Part shown: positions 28,124-37,649 of the stretch, one piece after another
Position numbering within the stretch: the stretch's first letter is position 1
How the letters are laid out: every line of letters starts with the position of its first letter
From: Acetobacter aceti
GTDB lineage: Bacteria; Pseudomonadota; Alphaproteobacteria; Acetobacterales; Acetobacteraceae
Direction of reading: 5' to 3'
NCBI RefSeq assembly: GCF_002005445.1
Contig: NZ_CP014692.1
Location: 1 to 64,000 of the forward strand
DNA length: 64,000 bases
Notes under the pieces: model-generated
What the model was told of the DNA's origin: nothing
The model's input: only the letters and a program-made list of their open reading frames with translations
Databases searched by the model: none
Program-made: the position numbers and the translations under genes

Positions 28124-29803
28124 ATGGCGTCATATCAATATGTCTATGTGATGAAGGATCTGACCAAGTCCTATCCGGGCGGTCGTGAAGTCTTCAAGGG
28201 CATCACCCTGTCCTTCATGCCAGGCGCGAAGATCGGTGTTCTCGGTGTCAACGGCGCCGGTAAATCGACCCTGCTCAAGATCATGGCCGGGATCGACAAG
28301 GAATATGGCGGCGAGGCCTGGGCCGCCGAAGGTGTGAAGGTCGGCTACCTCGAGCAGGAACCGAAACTCGACCCGAACCTGACAGTCGGTGAGAATGCCG
28401 CTCAGGGTTTTGGCGAACTGAAGAAGGCGGTTGACCGCTTCAACGAAATCTCCGCCAGATTTGCTGAACCGATGGACGAGGACGAGATGACCTCCCTTCT
28501 CGCCGAACAGGCCGATCTTCAGGAGAAGATCGACGCCGGTGACGGCTGGGAACTCGACCGCAAGCTGGAAATCGCGCTTGACGCGCTGCGCTGCCCGCCC
28601 GCCGACAGCCCGGTCGAAAAGCTCTCAGGCGGTGAGCGCCGTCGCGTTGCGCTCTGCCGCCTGCTGCTTGAAAAGCCTGATCTGCTGCTGCTTGACGAAC
28701 CGACCAACCATCTCGACGCCGAGAGCGTGGCCTGGCTCGAAAAGACCCTGCGTGACTACGAAGGCACCGTCATGGTCATCACCCATGATCGTTACTTCCT
28801 CGACAATGTGACCAACTGGATCCTCGAAATCGAGCGCGGTCGCGGCTATCCGTTCGAAGGTAATTATTCCTCCTGGCTGGAACAGAAGCGCAAGCGTCTG
28901 GCGCAGGAAGAGAAGGAAGAGAGTGGCCGCCAGCGCGCCCTCGCCGCCGAGCAGGAATGGATCGCCTCCAGCCCGAAGGCCCGTCAGGCGAAGAGCAAGG
29001 CCCGTATCACCAAGTACGAAGAACTGCTGGCCAAGAGCAACGAGAAGGCGAACGGCACGGCGGAAATCGTCATCACCCCCGGCCCCCGTCTGGGCAATGT
29101 GGTGATCGAGGCAGAAGATCTGTGCAAAGGCTTTGGTGACCAGCTTCTGATCGACAAGCTGAACTTCAAGCTGCCGCCGGGCGGTATTGTCGGTGTGATC
29201 GGACCGAACGGCGCCGGTAAGTCCACACTGTTCAAGATGATCACCGGGCAGGAGCAGCCGGATGGCGGCAAGCTGACCGTCGGCGACACGGTTGAACTGG
29301 GTTACGTCGATCAATCCCGCGACAGTCTCGATGACAACAAGACCGTCTGGGAAGAAATCTCGGGCGGCACGGATGTCATCTATCTCGGCAAGCGCGCGGT
29401 TGCGTCTCGCGCCTATGTCGGCGCGTTCAACTTCAAGGGCGCTGACCAGCAGAAGAAGGTCGGCATCCTGTCGGGCGGTGAGCGTAACCGCGTTCATCTT
29501 GCGAAGATGCTCCGCAAGGAAAGCAACGTCATCCTGCTGGACGAACCGACCAACGATCTCGACGTGGACACGCTCCGCGCGCTGGAAGACGCGCTGGCCG
29601 AATATCCGGGCTGCGCCGTGATCATCTCCCATGATCGCTGGTTCCTCGATCGCCTCGCCACGCATATCCTCGCCTTTGAGGGCGACAGCCATGTCGAATG
29701 GTTCGAGGGTAACTTCCAGGCCTATGAGGAAGACAAGAAGCGTCGTCTGGGTGATGCCTCGGTCGAGCCAAGCCGCATCAAGTATCGTCCGCTGGCGCGA
29801 TAA
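28124..29803 (+). CDS. ettA: Energy-dependent translational throttle protein EttA (ABC-F ATPase)
   Basis: A 559-residue ABC-F protein that binds the ribosomal E site and gates elongation according to the ATP/ADP ratio. It has two ABC domains: Walker [10 protein letters not shown] and GPNGAGKST, signatures [12 protein letters not shown] and [12 protein letters not shown], Walker [13 protein letters not shown] and [12 protein letters not shown]. They are joined by a charged linker (about residues 245-310, [12 protein letters not shown]). The arm insert in domain 1 and the length match EttA rather than Uup. GGAG precedes the ATG by nine bases. Confidence 0.95.
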   Translation: MASYQYVYVMKDLTKSYPGGREVFKGITLSFMPGAKIGVLGVNGAGKSTLLKIMAGIDKEYGGEAWAAEGVKVGYLEQEPKLDPNLTVGENAAQGFGELKKAVDRFNEISARFAEPMDEDEMTSLLAEQADLQEKIDAGDGWELDRKLEIALDALRCPPADSPVEKLSGGERRRVALCRLLLEKPDLLLLDEPTNHLDAESVAWLEKTLRDYEGTVMVITHDRYFLDNVTNWILEIERGRGYPFEGNYSSWLEQKRKRLAQEEKEESGRQRALAAEQEWIASSPKARQAKSKARITKYEELLAKSNEKANGTAEIVITPGPRLGNVVIEAEDLCKGFGDQLLIDKLNFKLPPGGIVGVIGPNGAGKSTLFKMITGQEQPDGGKLTVGDTVELGYVDQSRDSLDDNKTVWEEISGGTDVIYLGKRAVASRAYVGAFNFKGADQQKKVGILSGGERNRVHLAKMLRKESNVILLDEPTNDLDVDTLRALEDALAEYPGCAVIISHDRWFLDRLATHILAFEGDSHVEWFEGNFQAYEEDKKRRLGDASVEPSRIKYRPLAR

Positions 29804-29811
29804 ACTGCATT

Positions 29812-29884
29812 CGGGAGGGGGCATTTTGCGGGGCGTTGCCCCGTGCCCCACAAAGGGACACAGTCCCTTTGATCCCGACTTGCT
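29812..29884 (+). repeat. 65-bp double-hairpin repeat, copy C
   Basis: GGGGCGTTGCCCC (perfect hairpin), then AAAGGGACACAGTCCCTTT and GATCCCGACTT. It starts 8 bp after the ettA stop and may help terminate it. Confidence 0.7.
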
Positions 29885-29974
29885 TTTGCAGTCGTGCAAT
29901 AAAACTAGGGTTTTATTCATGATAATTTTGTGTGGGTCTTAAAGTCTACTCACAAAAACCCTTTATGAATTAAC

Positions 29975-30015
29975 AAAAAGTTTTTGGTAAAGCTTTTTTC
30001 AAAAAGCTTAAAAGC
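29975..30015. repeat. AAGCTT-type hairpin repeat
   Basis: AAAAAGTTTTTGGTAAAGC followed by TTTTTTCAAAAAGCTT. Same family as 12022 and 38299. Confidence 0.5.
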
Positions 30016-30117
30016 ACTCAGCCCTTTCAAAGCCAACCCGACAAAAAAGCAGACAGCGAAACTCCTGCTGATTTCTGTTTTACAAACTCACTTCAGGGTG
30101 TTTCTGATAGATCATCC

Positions 30118-30663
30118 ATGAGCCTGCATATTCTCCGCACCGCCCGCCTCACACTGACGCCTGTTTCATGGCGCGACATGGAGGACATTGCCCGCCTCAA
30201 GGCGGATGGCGGCGCGTTCGCCATGATGCTGGGCGGCGTGCGCAACCGCCAGCAGGCTGAAGCGGAAATGGTGTCCGACATTACCTTCTGGGCAAAACAC
30301 GGCACAGGCATGTTCGCCATCCGTGAGAACGGACAACTCATCGGCATCACTGGCGTGCATGAACGGCCTGATGGGCGGGGTGTCGCCCTCAGGTTCGCCA
30401 TTTACCCCTGGGCGGCCGGACGGGGGCTTGCCCGGGAAGCGGCGGCGGCGGCGCTCCGTCATGCTCATGCTGCGGGCTTTTCCCGTGTGGTGGCCGTCGC
30501 ACGTGACAGCAATATTGCTTCCCGCAAGGTTCTGGGAGGCATCGGCATGCGGGTATGTGAGCACTTCATGCGGGGCGGACATGAGATGCTGGTATTTGAA
30601 AGTGTAGTCCTCCAAGGTACAGGCTCCTCCCCTGAAGCGGACAGGGGAACACGCGCGCTATAG
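30118..30663 (+). CDS. GNAT-family N-acetyltransferase (RimJ-like)
   Basis: A 181-residue acetyl-CoA-dependent acyltransferase. The N-terminal ILRTARLTLTPVSWRDMEDI and the central block VALRFAIYPWAAGRGLAREA, with an R-G-R/G-L-A pyrophosphate loop, are typical of the RimJ/RimL branch; NIASRKVLGGIGM completes the fold. Substrate could be a protein N-terminus, an amine or an antibiotic; nothing nearby decides. No strong ribosome site is visible before the ATG. It is flanked on both sides by repeat elements. Confidence 0.82.
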   Translation: MSLHILRTARLTLTPVSWRDMEDIARLKADGGAFAMMLGGVRNRQQAEAEMVSDITFWAKHGTGMFAIRENGQLIGITGVHERPDGRGVALRFAIYPWAAGRGLAREAAAAALRHAHAAGFSRVVAVARDSNIASRKVLGGIGMRVCEHFMRGGHEMLVFESVVLQGTGSSPEADRGTRAL

Positions 30664-30724
30664 TTTCACCGGGTGGAATCCAGACGGTTTTTCAAAAGTT
30701 TTATAAACCGATTCAAACTGGAAA

Positions 30725-30790
30725 CAGCCATATCGCGGGGCGTTGTCCCAGCTTCCATAAAGGGAGACAGCCCCTTTGATCCCGATTTGC
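30725..30790 (+). repeat. 65-bp double-hairpin repeat, copy D
   Basis: CGGGGCGTTGTCCC, then AAAGGGAGACAGCCCCTTT and GATCCCGATTTG. Same order as copies A and C. Confidence 0.6.
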
Positions 30791-30807
30791 AGTTCAAAAT
30801 AAACAGA

Positions 30808-30840
30808 ATTTTTAGTGGGGCTTTTTTCAAAAAGCCTCCA
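30808..30840. repeat. AAGCTT-type hairpin repeat, variant
   Basis: TTTTTAGTGGGGCTTTTTTC, then AAAAAGCCTCC. The stem is shared with family members but AGCC replaces AGCTT. Confidence 0.4.
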
Positions 30841-30868
30841 AACAATGTATCGGGATCAAACAATATGA

Positions 30869-31276
30869 TACCGCGTTTTCAGGATTGGGGACGTATTTTC
30901 TTCCATGCCCTTCAAGGGTAACCCTGTTGCTGTGGTTCTTGATGCTGAAAATCCGGAAACGGCAGACATGCAGGCCATTATTGCCCGCTGGACCAATCTG
31001 TCGGAAACAACTTTCCTTCTACCGCCAACACGCCCGACCGCTGCATACAGACTTCGGATTTTCACCCCTGGAAGTGAACTCGCATTCGCGGTGCATCCTA
31101 CGCTCGGAAGCGCTTTTGCCGCATTGCAGGCAGGTTGCATCCAATCCCACAACGGCAGGATTGTTCAGGAATATGGAGCAGGATTGATCACTATCAAAAC
31201 GACAGAAGATAAATTTTTTCTTGAGTTACCTCAGTGTCTGACCGGAAATGAGTTGAGTGATTTCAGCGGGTTATGA
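30869..31276 (+). pseudogene. Truncated PhzF-family isomerase/epimerase
   Basis: The frame translates to the N-terminal domain of a PhzF-like protein: YRVFRIGDVFSSMPFKGNP, AVVLDAENPETADMQ, IARWTNLSETTFLLPP and a HPTLGSAFAAL block. The glutamate and glycine region (VQEYGAGL) is seen, then the frame stops after about 135 codons, where family members have about 280. The likely natural ATG (30865) is out of frame by one base, so the 5' end may also be damaged; an internal ATG at 30905 is in frame. IS5-type sequence begins directly afterwards, so loss of the 3' half probably followed that insertion. Confidence 0.75.
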
Positions 31277-31309
31277 TTCATGGGTTTGCGAGAACCTGAC
31301 GAGATCAGG

Positions 31310-31825
31310 ATGGTCTGGACTGAAATCACCCGAGATCAGTATCAAAGGGATGATCTGGAATATGCAAGCGACCTGCGCGATGCGGAATGGGCGCTGATTG
31401 CGCCGCTGATGCCCGAGAGGAAACGACTGGGCAGACCACGACGTACGGATCTGCGCCGGGTCATGGAGGCGATCCTCTCTATCGTCACCACGGGCTGCCA
31501 GTGGCGGCGACTGCCCCGACACTTTCCCGCCTTCACGACCTTACTGGGCTATTTCTACCGTTGGATGCGTGCGGGACGATGGGAAACCATGAACCATATT
31601 CCCGTGATCCTGTCGCGTGAGCAGGACGGACGGGACGCCACGCCTTCAGTGGGCACCATCGTCAGCCGATCGGTTAAAACCGCTGGAAATGGCGGCCCAC
31701 GCGGTTATGACGCGGGCAAGAAGATCTGGGGCAGCAAGCGGCATATCGCGACCGACATGCCGGGTCATGTCGTGGCGGCTGGATACAGAACAACAGGGAG
31801 CAGGTTTGGTCGATGTGTAGGATGA
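31310..31825 (+). pseudogene. IS5-family transposase, 3'-truncated and catalytically damaged
   Basis: About 170 residues of an IS5-type transposase: DLRDAEWALIAPLMPERKR near the N-terminus, ILSIVTTGCQWRRLPR in the middle and GNGGPRGYDAGKKIWGSKRH. In intact members the first catalytic Asp lies in a motif like VIDSQSVKT; here it reads TIVSRSVKT, so the Asp is lost. After GHVVAA the frame diverges and ends, and the last acidic residue is missing. The gene that follows starts inside this remnant. Confidence 0.8.
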
Positions 31826-33765
31826 CAAGGAAAAGACAGGAGAGGCTACGGCAGACAATGTCCGGCCTCGCTGTTCTGATGGCGCTTTCAGCCTGCTCAC
31901 CGATTTCCGTCCACCGTCTCAGTCTGGTCGACGCCTATAGGGAGCGTACCCGCAGCGCGCTGGAAGCCGATCATTTCAGCGCCTCGACCCATACGGTTCT
32001 GCAACGACAGAACCTGCTTTCAGTCTGGAAAAAACAGCCTGAGCAAGCGCTCGCCTCGCTGCGGACCGCAACACAGGCAGGCTTCTATACCTCGGATCTC
32101 TCATCCCAGATGTTTGCGCTGGCGGAGCTGAGCTACCTGCTGGCGCGCCGCCGCCACGATCCGGCTCAGTTCATGATGGCGGCTCTGTACGCCTACGCCT
32201 ATCTGTCACCGGATGCGCCGGAGGGGGAGCGCCCCAATCCGTATGACGTGCATTTCCGTCAGGCATGCGACCTCTACATGCTGGCTCTGACAGAGGCGCT
32301 CGGCTCTCCGGCCCGGGTAAACTCCCAGGTCTGGACGCTCCCTGTCGGACGACTGGAGTTGCAGGCCAATCCTGACGATCTGAACTGGCATGGTCATACC
32401 CTGACGGATTTCCGTCCGACCGCCCGCTTTGAAGTCAGTGGACTGAACAACATCTATTCCACATCCGGGCTGGGTGAACCGCTCGCCGCCATCCCACGGA
32501 TGAACCCCGGCGAGACGCACTCCTTCCAGATTTCGGACAAGATGCGCGTGCCGGTCAGTCTTTTCATTGAGCTTGACCACTCAAGGGAACAGGTTCTGTC
32601 GGATCATATGTCCGGTCGTCTGATTCTGACCGCCAATGACAACGCCACGGAGCGCCGCGAGGACAGTCATCAGGTTGCGTTGCAGTATGACCCTACCACC
32701 GCCCGCGCCATTAGCCTGAGTGAATCCGTCGACTGGTCTGCCGAATATGCCAGTTTCCTCAATGGTCGTTATTTCGATGACCACAAAAGGCTTCAGCTTG
32801 CCGCGATAGAGCCCCATAAAAAAGGGCGTATGCCGGTAGTGCTTGTTTATGGCACAGCCTCCAGCGCCGGCCGGTGGGCCAATATGGTCAATGATCTGCT
32901 GGCGGACCCGGAAATCCGCAAGCATTTCGAATTCTGGGTTTTCTCTTACGGCACGGGAAATCCCATTCCGTATTCCGCCATTCAACTCAGGCAGTCACTG
33001 CAGGAAGCCATTCATAATCTGGGTGGCGTGCAGGCGGACCCGGCACTGGGTCACATCACTCTGATTGGACACAGTCAGGGCGGCCTTCTTTCCAAGATGC
33101 TGGTTATCAATGCTGAAAACCACTTGTGGGACGGTATGGTTTCCGTTCCCCTTGATCACCTCAATCTTGCGCCTGAAACAAGGAGCCTGCTTAAAGAAGC
33201 CCTTTTCCCGTCAGTAATGCCGGAGGTGAAAACTGTTGTGTTCATTTCCACCCCGCAGCACGGCAGTTATCTGGCAACCCTCTCCGTCTCACGTTTTCTG
33301 GGAAGGATGATAACGCTTCCTTTTACTGTCACGCATGTTCTTAATCAGCTCATTCAGGCCGATGATGCGTTGCGGCTGGATATGAGTCCCTGGCGGGTAG
33401 CCAGCGTTTACGGCATGTCACCGCAAAGCAGCTTCATCCAGTCCCTGTCCGCCATTGAGGTAGCGCCGGAGGTCGAAGCGCACTCCATCATTCCGGTGAC
33501 AGGAAATGGTCCGTCCTCCACAGCCAGCGACGGTGTTGTGGATTATGAAAGCGCCCATGTTCCTTACGTCAATTCAGAACTGGTTGTGAAACACTCGGAA
33601 CATTCCACCCAGTCAAACCCGGTGACGATTGCGGAAGTCCGGCGCATTCTGTTTCAGCAGATTCTGGAAACATCCAGTGACGCCCCTCCTTCAGGCGATA
33701 TGACGAAAAAGAATATCGTCCGTATCGGTGGAGAATATGTGTCGACTGGGAGAAGCTGGAAATAA
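31813..33765 (+). CDS. Alpha/beta-hydrolase (lipase/esterase-like) lipoprotein
   Basis: A 650-residue predicted lipoprotein. A basic n-region (KRQERLRQ) and a short hydrophobic stretch lead to the lipobox LSAC, so it should be anchored in a membrane facing the periplasm. The C-terminal half is an alpha/beta hydrolase: VVLVYGTASSAGRWANM (oxyanion region) and the nucleophile elbow LIGHSQGGLLSKML at about residue 418. A late FISTPQHGSYLA resembles lipases. The N-terminal 300 residues have no motif I recognise. The start may be 31813, 31822 or 31858; GGAGCAGG lies before the first. It overlaps the end of the IS5 remnant and, by one base, the next gene. Confidence 0.78.
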   Translation: MCRMTRKRQERLRQTMSGLAVLMALSACSPISVHRLSLVDAYRERTRSALEADHFSASTHTVLQRQNLLSVWKKQPEQALASLRTATQAGFYTSDLSSQMFALAELSYLLARRRHDPAQFMMAALYAYAYLSPDAPEGERPNPYDVHFRQACDLYMLALTEALGSPARVNSQVWTLPVGRLELQANPDDLNWHGHTLTDFRPTARFEVSGLNNIYSTSGLGEPLAAIPRMNPGETHSFQISDKMRVPVSLFIELDHSREQVLSDHMSGRLILTANDNATERREDSHQVALQYDPTTARAISLSESVDWSAEYASFLNGRYFDDHKRLQLAAIEPHKKGRMPVVLVYGTASSAGRWANMVNDLLADPEIRKHFEFWVFSYGTGNPIPYSAIQLRQSLQEAIHNLGGVQADPALGHITLIGHSQGGLLSKMLVINAENHLWDGMVSVPLDHLNLAPETRSLLKEALFPSVMPEVKTVVFISTPQHGSYLATLSVSRFLGRMITLPFTVTHVLNQLIQADDALRLDMSPWRVASVYGMSPQSSFIQSLSAIEVAPEVEAHSIIPVTGNGPSSTASDGVVDYESAHVPYVNSELVVKHSEHSTQSNPVTIAEVRRILFQQILETSSDAPPSGDMTKKNIVRIGGEYVSTGRSWK

Positions 33766-34754
33766 TGAGGCACAAAACCGGACGATGGCTCTGTTATGTG
33801 GCGTGTGGCGGCATGCTGCTGTTCAGTATGGCGGCATTCTGGTACTCGACCATTCTTCCTGACTGGCTGCGGACAGGCCTTGCTGTCCTGTTTCCTGTTC
33901 TGCTTGCGGCCTGCCTTTGGTCGGGTGGAAAAATCCGCATGATAGGGTGCGCATTCCTCCTGACCGGCTTCTGGGGGTGGTATCTGACGGATGCGCCCCG
34001 TAATGACCGTATCTGGGCGACCGAATACGCCATTCCGGCTGACGCACGCATCAGCGGACATAGGGTGCATGTCAGTCACATCCGGAATTTTACTTATAAA
34101 ACAGAGACCGATTACAAGGCGGCCTACTACGATGCTGACTATGACCTCGACGCACTGTCCGGTGTCGATCTTGTCACGTCTTACTGGGCCGGTGACGCCA
34201 TAGCACACGTCTTCCTCTCATTCGGATTCAGGGATGGGAGGCATCTTGCTGTTTCTATTGAAACCAGACGCCAGAAGCGATTTTCCTATTCAACGATTGC
34301 GGGATTCTTTCATCACTATGAACTGTTCTATGTGACGGCTGATGAGCGCGATCTGATCGGTGTAAGAACCGACATTCGTAAAGAACGTGTCTATCTTTAC
34401 CATCTGCTCCTTGCACCCGAGACAGGGCGTCGTCTGTTTCTTAGTTATCTCATGGAAATTCACAGTCTGAATACGCACCCCCAGTGGTACAACACACTGA
34501 CGGACAATTGCACGACCGGCATCCTGCAACGTGCCGATGCACGCTGGCGCTACCGTCTTGACTGGCGAGTACTGCTCAGCGGCTACACTGCTTCTCTGGC
34601 ATATGACCTTGGCTTTCTGGATCAGAAATACGATTTTTCAACGCTGAAAAAGATGAGCCGTATTCGCAGGCCGGAGGGCGCAAGCCCTGACGCGGAGTAT
34701 TCACAGGAAATCCGTGAGGAGACGCCCCTGAAAGAGGAACTGGGTCCTCGGTGA
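33765..34754 (+). CDS. DUF4105-family membrane protein (Lnb-N-like)
   Basis: A 329-residue protein with two or three N-terminal membrane spans and a periplasmic domain of the DUF4105/Lnb type, recognisable from HVSHIRNFTYKTETDYK, GDAIAHVFLSFGF, the aromatic block YHLLLAPETGRRLFLSYL and the Cys-containing NTLTDNCTTGI. Papain-like hydrolase chemistry on lipid or peptide bonds has been suggested for this fold; the Cys in DNCTT and the His in IAHVF would fit but are unproven. Its start overlaps the stop of the lipase-like gene (TAATG), so the two are coupled and probably act together in the envelope. Confidence 0.8.
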   Translation: MRHKTGRWLCYVACGGMLLFSMAAFWYSTILPDWLRTGLAVLFPVLLAACLWSGGKIRMIGCAFLLTGFWGWYLTDAPRNDRIWATEYAIPADARISGHRVHVSHIRNFTYKTETDYKAAYYDADYDLDALSGVDLVTSYWAGDAIAHVFLSFGFRDGRHLAVSIETRRQKRFSYSTIAGFFHHYELFYVTADERDLIGVRTDIRKERVYLYHLLLAPETGRRLFLSYLMEIHSLNTHPQWYNTLTDNCTTGILQRADARWRYRLDWRVLLSGYTASLAYDLGFLDQKYDFSTLKKMSRIRRPEGASPDAEYSQEIREETPLKEELGPR

Positions 34755-34946
34755 CGCTTCCCGCCGTTCATCACTCACACGCCGGAACGCCACTTTCCCT
34801 GAAGTCGCAGCAGCCCCAACTCCCTGATTTCCGACGAAATCTGGCCAGAAATTTTTGACTATGCGCTCTCTGTTTTTTCAGTCAGAGGGAGCGGGTAAAT
34901 TCACAAGACTTTCCGGCGCCTGCCGGGATGCTTTCTGGAGTGTCTT
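34755..34946. promoter_or_regulatory. Leader region of gcd
   Basis: 192 bp before the glucose dehydrogenase gene. It should contain its promoter, but I cannot assign -35/-10 boxes safely. GGAG lies six bases before the ATG. Confidence 0.35.
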
Positions 34947-37382
34947 ATGGGTGATCTTCAGCCCACTTGCCGGAAGTTCGGCCTGCCTGATGGCTGGCGT
35001 GTTCTGGTCGCGCTATTCTCCCTTCTGGTCGGGATCGGCCTTGCGGCGGGCGGTTTCAATCTCGTCATGCTCGGTGGCTCGCTTTATTATCTGTTCGCGG
35101 GCCTCGGCTACATCGTCGTCGCCATTCTGCTGGCCCTGAAACAGCGGATTGCGCTGCCTTTCTCGACCGGCGTGTTTGTCGCGACCCTTCTCTGGGCCCT
35201 GTTCGACACACCGGAGTTTGGATACTGGGCGCTGCTACCCCGTCTCGTCGTGCCGGCGGTTCTGTTCACCCTCAGTCTCTGGGCTGCCGCGACGCTCCAG
35301 ACATTCGCACCGAAGACACGCAAGTGGAGCGTGCTGGGTGGACTGGCGCTCACATGCTGCCTGCTGATCACCCTGTTCGAAGCTTTCACGCCACATGGCG
35401 CGATCCACAACGACACCGGTTTCAGCAAACAGCCGCCTCTGGCCGTGGCGAAAGAGGATGTGCCGGACGACTGGCAGTATTTTGCCCGCAATGAACACGG
35501 CACGCGCTATGTGCCCTACAGCCAGATCACCCCCGAGAATGTCGGCCATCTGCAGGTGGCGTGGGTCTACCACACGGGCCGCCGCATGACCGGCGCTGGC
35601 ACGGGCGTCGATGAAAACACGCCGCAGCAGATCGGCAACGTGCTCTATTCCTGCACACCGGAAGATCTGGTCACCGCCATCGACGGTGATACGGGCAAGG
35701 CGCTCTGGAAGTTCGATCCTCAGGCGCATTCGGCCGAACACGTCTCCTGCCGTGGTGTTGGATATTACGACACGGACAAGGATCAGACTCTGTCCCCCGG
35801 GGACAGGGCCGTTGATCCAGAAGCGCCCTGCCGCCAGAGCATCATTGTCAACACGATCGACGCCCGTCTCATCGGTCTGGATGCTCATACCGGCAAGCTC
35901 TGCCCGAAATTCGGAAATAACGGTGTTGTTGACCTCAAGCCTCGCATGGGGCCAGTGGAAAACGGCAAACGCTATCATCCCACGGGTATTCCCGTGCTGA
36001 TGGGCCATACGGCGGTGATCGGTGGCTGGGTGCGTGACATCGTGCACGGTGAGCCTTCCGGTGTGGTCCGCGCCTATGACGTTCGTACTGGCGCACTTGC
36101 ATGGGCCTGGGATGTCGGTGATCCGGACAACGCCAACGCGGCGGACCCGGGCAAGAGCTACACGCTGGAAACGCCCAATGTGTGGACCATCCCGACCTAT
36201 GACCGCGCTCTGAATCTGGTCTATCTGCCGACCGGCAACGGACCGCCGGACTACTGGGGTGGCGATCGTGACGCGGTGAAAGAGAAGTTCGGCGCGGCTA
36301 TTGTCGCTGTCGATGCTTCGACCGGTCAGACGAAATGGGTTTTCCAGACCGTACATCACGATGTCTGGGATTATGACCTTCCTTCGCAGCCGGTTCTGTT
36401 CGATATGACGAACAAGCAGGGTGAGACCGTTCCCGCCCTGATCCAGACGACCAAGACCGGCAACATCTTTGTGGTGGATCGTCGCACGGGTCAGCCGGTG
36501 ACGGATGTGGTCGAAAAGCAGGTTGCCACGCAGCCGGCGGCGGAAGGCGAGCATCTGTCCCTGACACAGCCTTTCTCCGTGGGAATGCCTGAAATCGGCG
36601 TCAAGCCGCTGACGGAAAACTCCATGTGGGGTGTGAGCACGTTCGACCAGCTCTACTGCCGCATCATGTTCCGCAATTCGGTTTATGAAGGGGCTTTCAC
36701 GCCCCCGGGCGAGAAACCTTACATCGAATATCCCAGTCTGCTTGGTGGCATGAACTGGGGTGGCGTCTCCATCGACGAAGCCCGTGGACTGATGTTCGTC
36801 AACGACATGCGTGTTCCGTTGCGCATGATGCTGGTGAACAAAAAGAACGCCTCGCACTACAGGATTTCGATGGACGAAGTTCCCGGCTTCATGGGCACGC
36901 TGCGTCCGCAGGTGGCTGGTCCGTATCAGGGCGTCCGCATCGACATCCTGCAGTCGCCGCTGGCTGTACCCTGCAACACGCCGCCTTTCGGCACGATGAA
37001 CGCCATCGATCTACGGAGCAGGAAGCTGCTGTGGCAGGAGCCGCTTGGCACGGTGACGGATACGGGTCCGATGGGTCTGAAGACGCACATGGACGTGCCA
37101 CTGGGACTGCCAACGCTCGGAGGTCCGACCTCAACAGCATCCGGTCTGGTGTTCTTCGCCGGTACACAGGACTATTATCTGCGTGCGCTGAACTCGCTGA
37201 CGGGAGAGGAAGTTTGGAAAACGCGCCTACCCGCTGGCGCTCCGGCGGCCCCACTGGTGTTCCGCTCTCCGAAAACAGGTAAAGAATATGTGGTGATTTC
37301 AGCAGGCGGCATGAGTCATTCACCGGATGTCAGTGATGAGATTATTGCTTACACACTGCCTGATGATGCGGTGGCGCATTGA
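34947..37382 (+). CDS. gcd: Membrane-bound PQQ-dependent glucose dehydrogenase
   Basis: An 811-residue quinoprotein that oxidises D-glucose to glucono-delta-lactone in the periplasm and passes electrons to ubiquinone. The first 150 residues give five membrane helices, then an eight-bladed propeller begins (WQYFARNEHGTRYVPYSQIT). Landmarks include VSCRGVGYYDTD, the motif VHHDVWDYDLPSQPVLFD, which carries the catalytic Asp in Escherichia coli Gcd, the tryptophan-docking repeats LVTAIDGDTGKALWKFDP and AIVAVDASTGQTKWVFQT, and NWGGVSIDEARGL. Fast sugar oxidation by this enzyme is a hallmark of acetic acid bacteria. It is monocistronic, with a strong terminator after it. Confidence 0.97.
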   Translation: MGDLQPTCRKFGLPDGWRVLVALFSLLVGIGLAAGGFNLVMLGGSLYYLFAGLGYIVVAILLALKQRIALPFSTGVFVATLLWALFDTPEFGYWALLPRLVVPAVLFTLSLWAAATLQTFAPKTRKWSVLGGLALTCCLLITLFEAFTPHGAIHNDTGFSKQPPLAVAKEDVPDDWQYFARNEHGTRYVPYSQITPENVGHLQVAWVYHTGRRMTGAGTGVDENTPQQIGNVLYSCTPEDLVTAIDGDTGKALWKFDPQAHSAEHVSCRGVGYYDTDKDQTLSPGDRAVDPEAPCRQSIIVNTIDARLIGLDAHTGKLCPKFGNNGVVDLKPRMGPVENGKRYHPTGIPVLMGHTAVIGGWVRDIVHGEPSGVVRAYDVRTGALAWAWDVGDPDNANAADPGKSYTLETPNVWTIPTYDRALNLVYLPTGNGPPDYWGGDRDAVKEKFGAAIVAVDASTGQTKWVFQTVHHDVWDYDLPSQPVLFDMTNKQGETVPALIQTTKTGNIFVVDRRTGQPVTDVVEKQVATQPAAEGEHLSLTQPFSVGMPEIGVKPLTENSMWGVSTFDQLYCRIMFRNSVYEGAFTPPGEKPYIEYPSLLGGMNWGGVSIDEARGLMFVNDMRVPLRMMLVNKKNASHYRISMDEVPGFMGTLRPQVAGPYQGVRIDILQSPLAVPCNTPPFGTMNAIDLRSRKLLWQEPLGTVTDTGPMGLKTHMDVPLGLPTLGGPTSTASGLVFFAGTQDYYLRALNSLTGEEVWKTRLPAGAPAAPLVFRSPKTGKEYVVISAGGMSHSPDVSDEIIAYTLPDDAVAH

Positions 37383-37424
37383 GTCATTAAAATTATGGAT
37401 GTCGCTTGTTTGATAAGCGACATT

Positions 37425-37454
37425 TGATGAAGCTTTTCGGGAAAAGCTTCATCA
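37425..37454 (+). repeat. Perfect AAGCTT hairpin after gcd
   Basis: TGATGAAGCTTTT-cggg-AAAAGCTTCATCA, a 13-bp perfect stem 42 bp after gcd. It belongs to the AAGCTT hairpin family; it lacks a T tract on its 3' side. Confidence 0.6.
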
Positions 37455-37472
37455 AAAACTTTCTTATGTTCA

Positions 37473-37507
37473 GGGCGGATATTCCCATCGGGATATCCGC
37501 CCTTTTT
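37473..37507 (+). terminator. Rho-independent terminator of gcd
   Basis: Stem GGGCGGATAT / ATATCCGCCC with a 10-base loop, then TTTTT. Confidence 0.85.
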
Positions 37508-37543
37508 ATATCGGGCGTTCAGATGAATGGTTTTCTTCCCGAC

Positions 37544-37649
37544 TTGAGCATTTCCATCGAAAACCGGTTCGGTGGAAATGCTCTAGTTTATTGTTTTTAC
37601 GAGCATCTTCACGTATTTGAATGCACGCATTCAAATAGGATCTTCTCTA
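37544..37649. repeat. 106-bp intergenic repeat with inverted ends, copy 2
   Basis: Matches 12086-12191 at about 98 of 106 positions, including the TTTGAATGC-ac-GCATTCAAA dyad and the GAGCATTTCCA / TGGAAATGCTC stem. Most differences fall in the loop of the first stem and at the ends. Confidence 0.75.

Noticed and set aside
28625..29920. 431-codon minus-strand frame opposite ettA
   Set aside because: Shadow of a clear ABC-F gene; no motif of its own.
35235..36857. 540-codon minus-strand frame opposite gcd
   Set aside because: Shadow of the quinoprotein glucose dehydrogenase.
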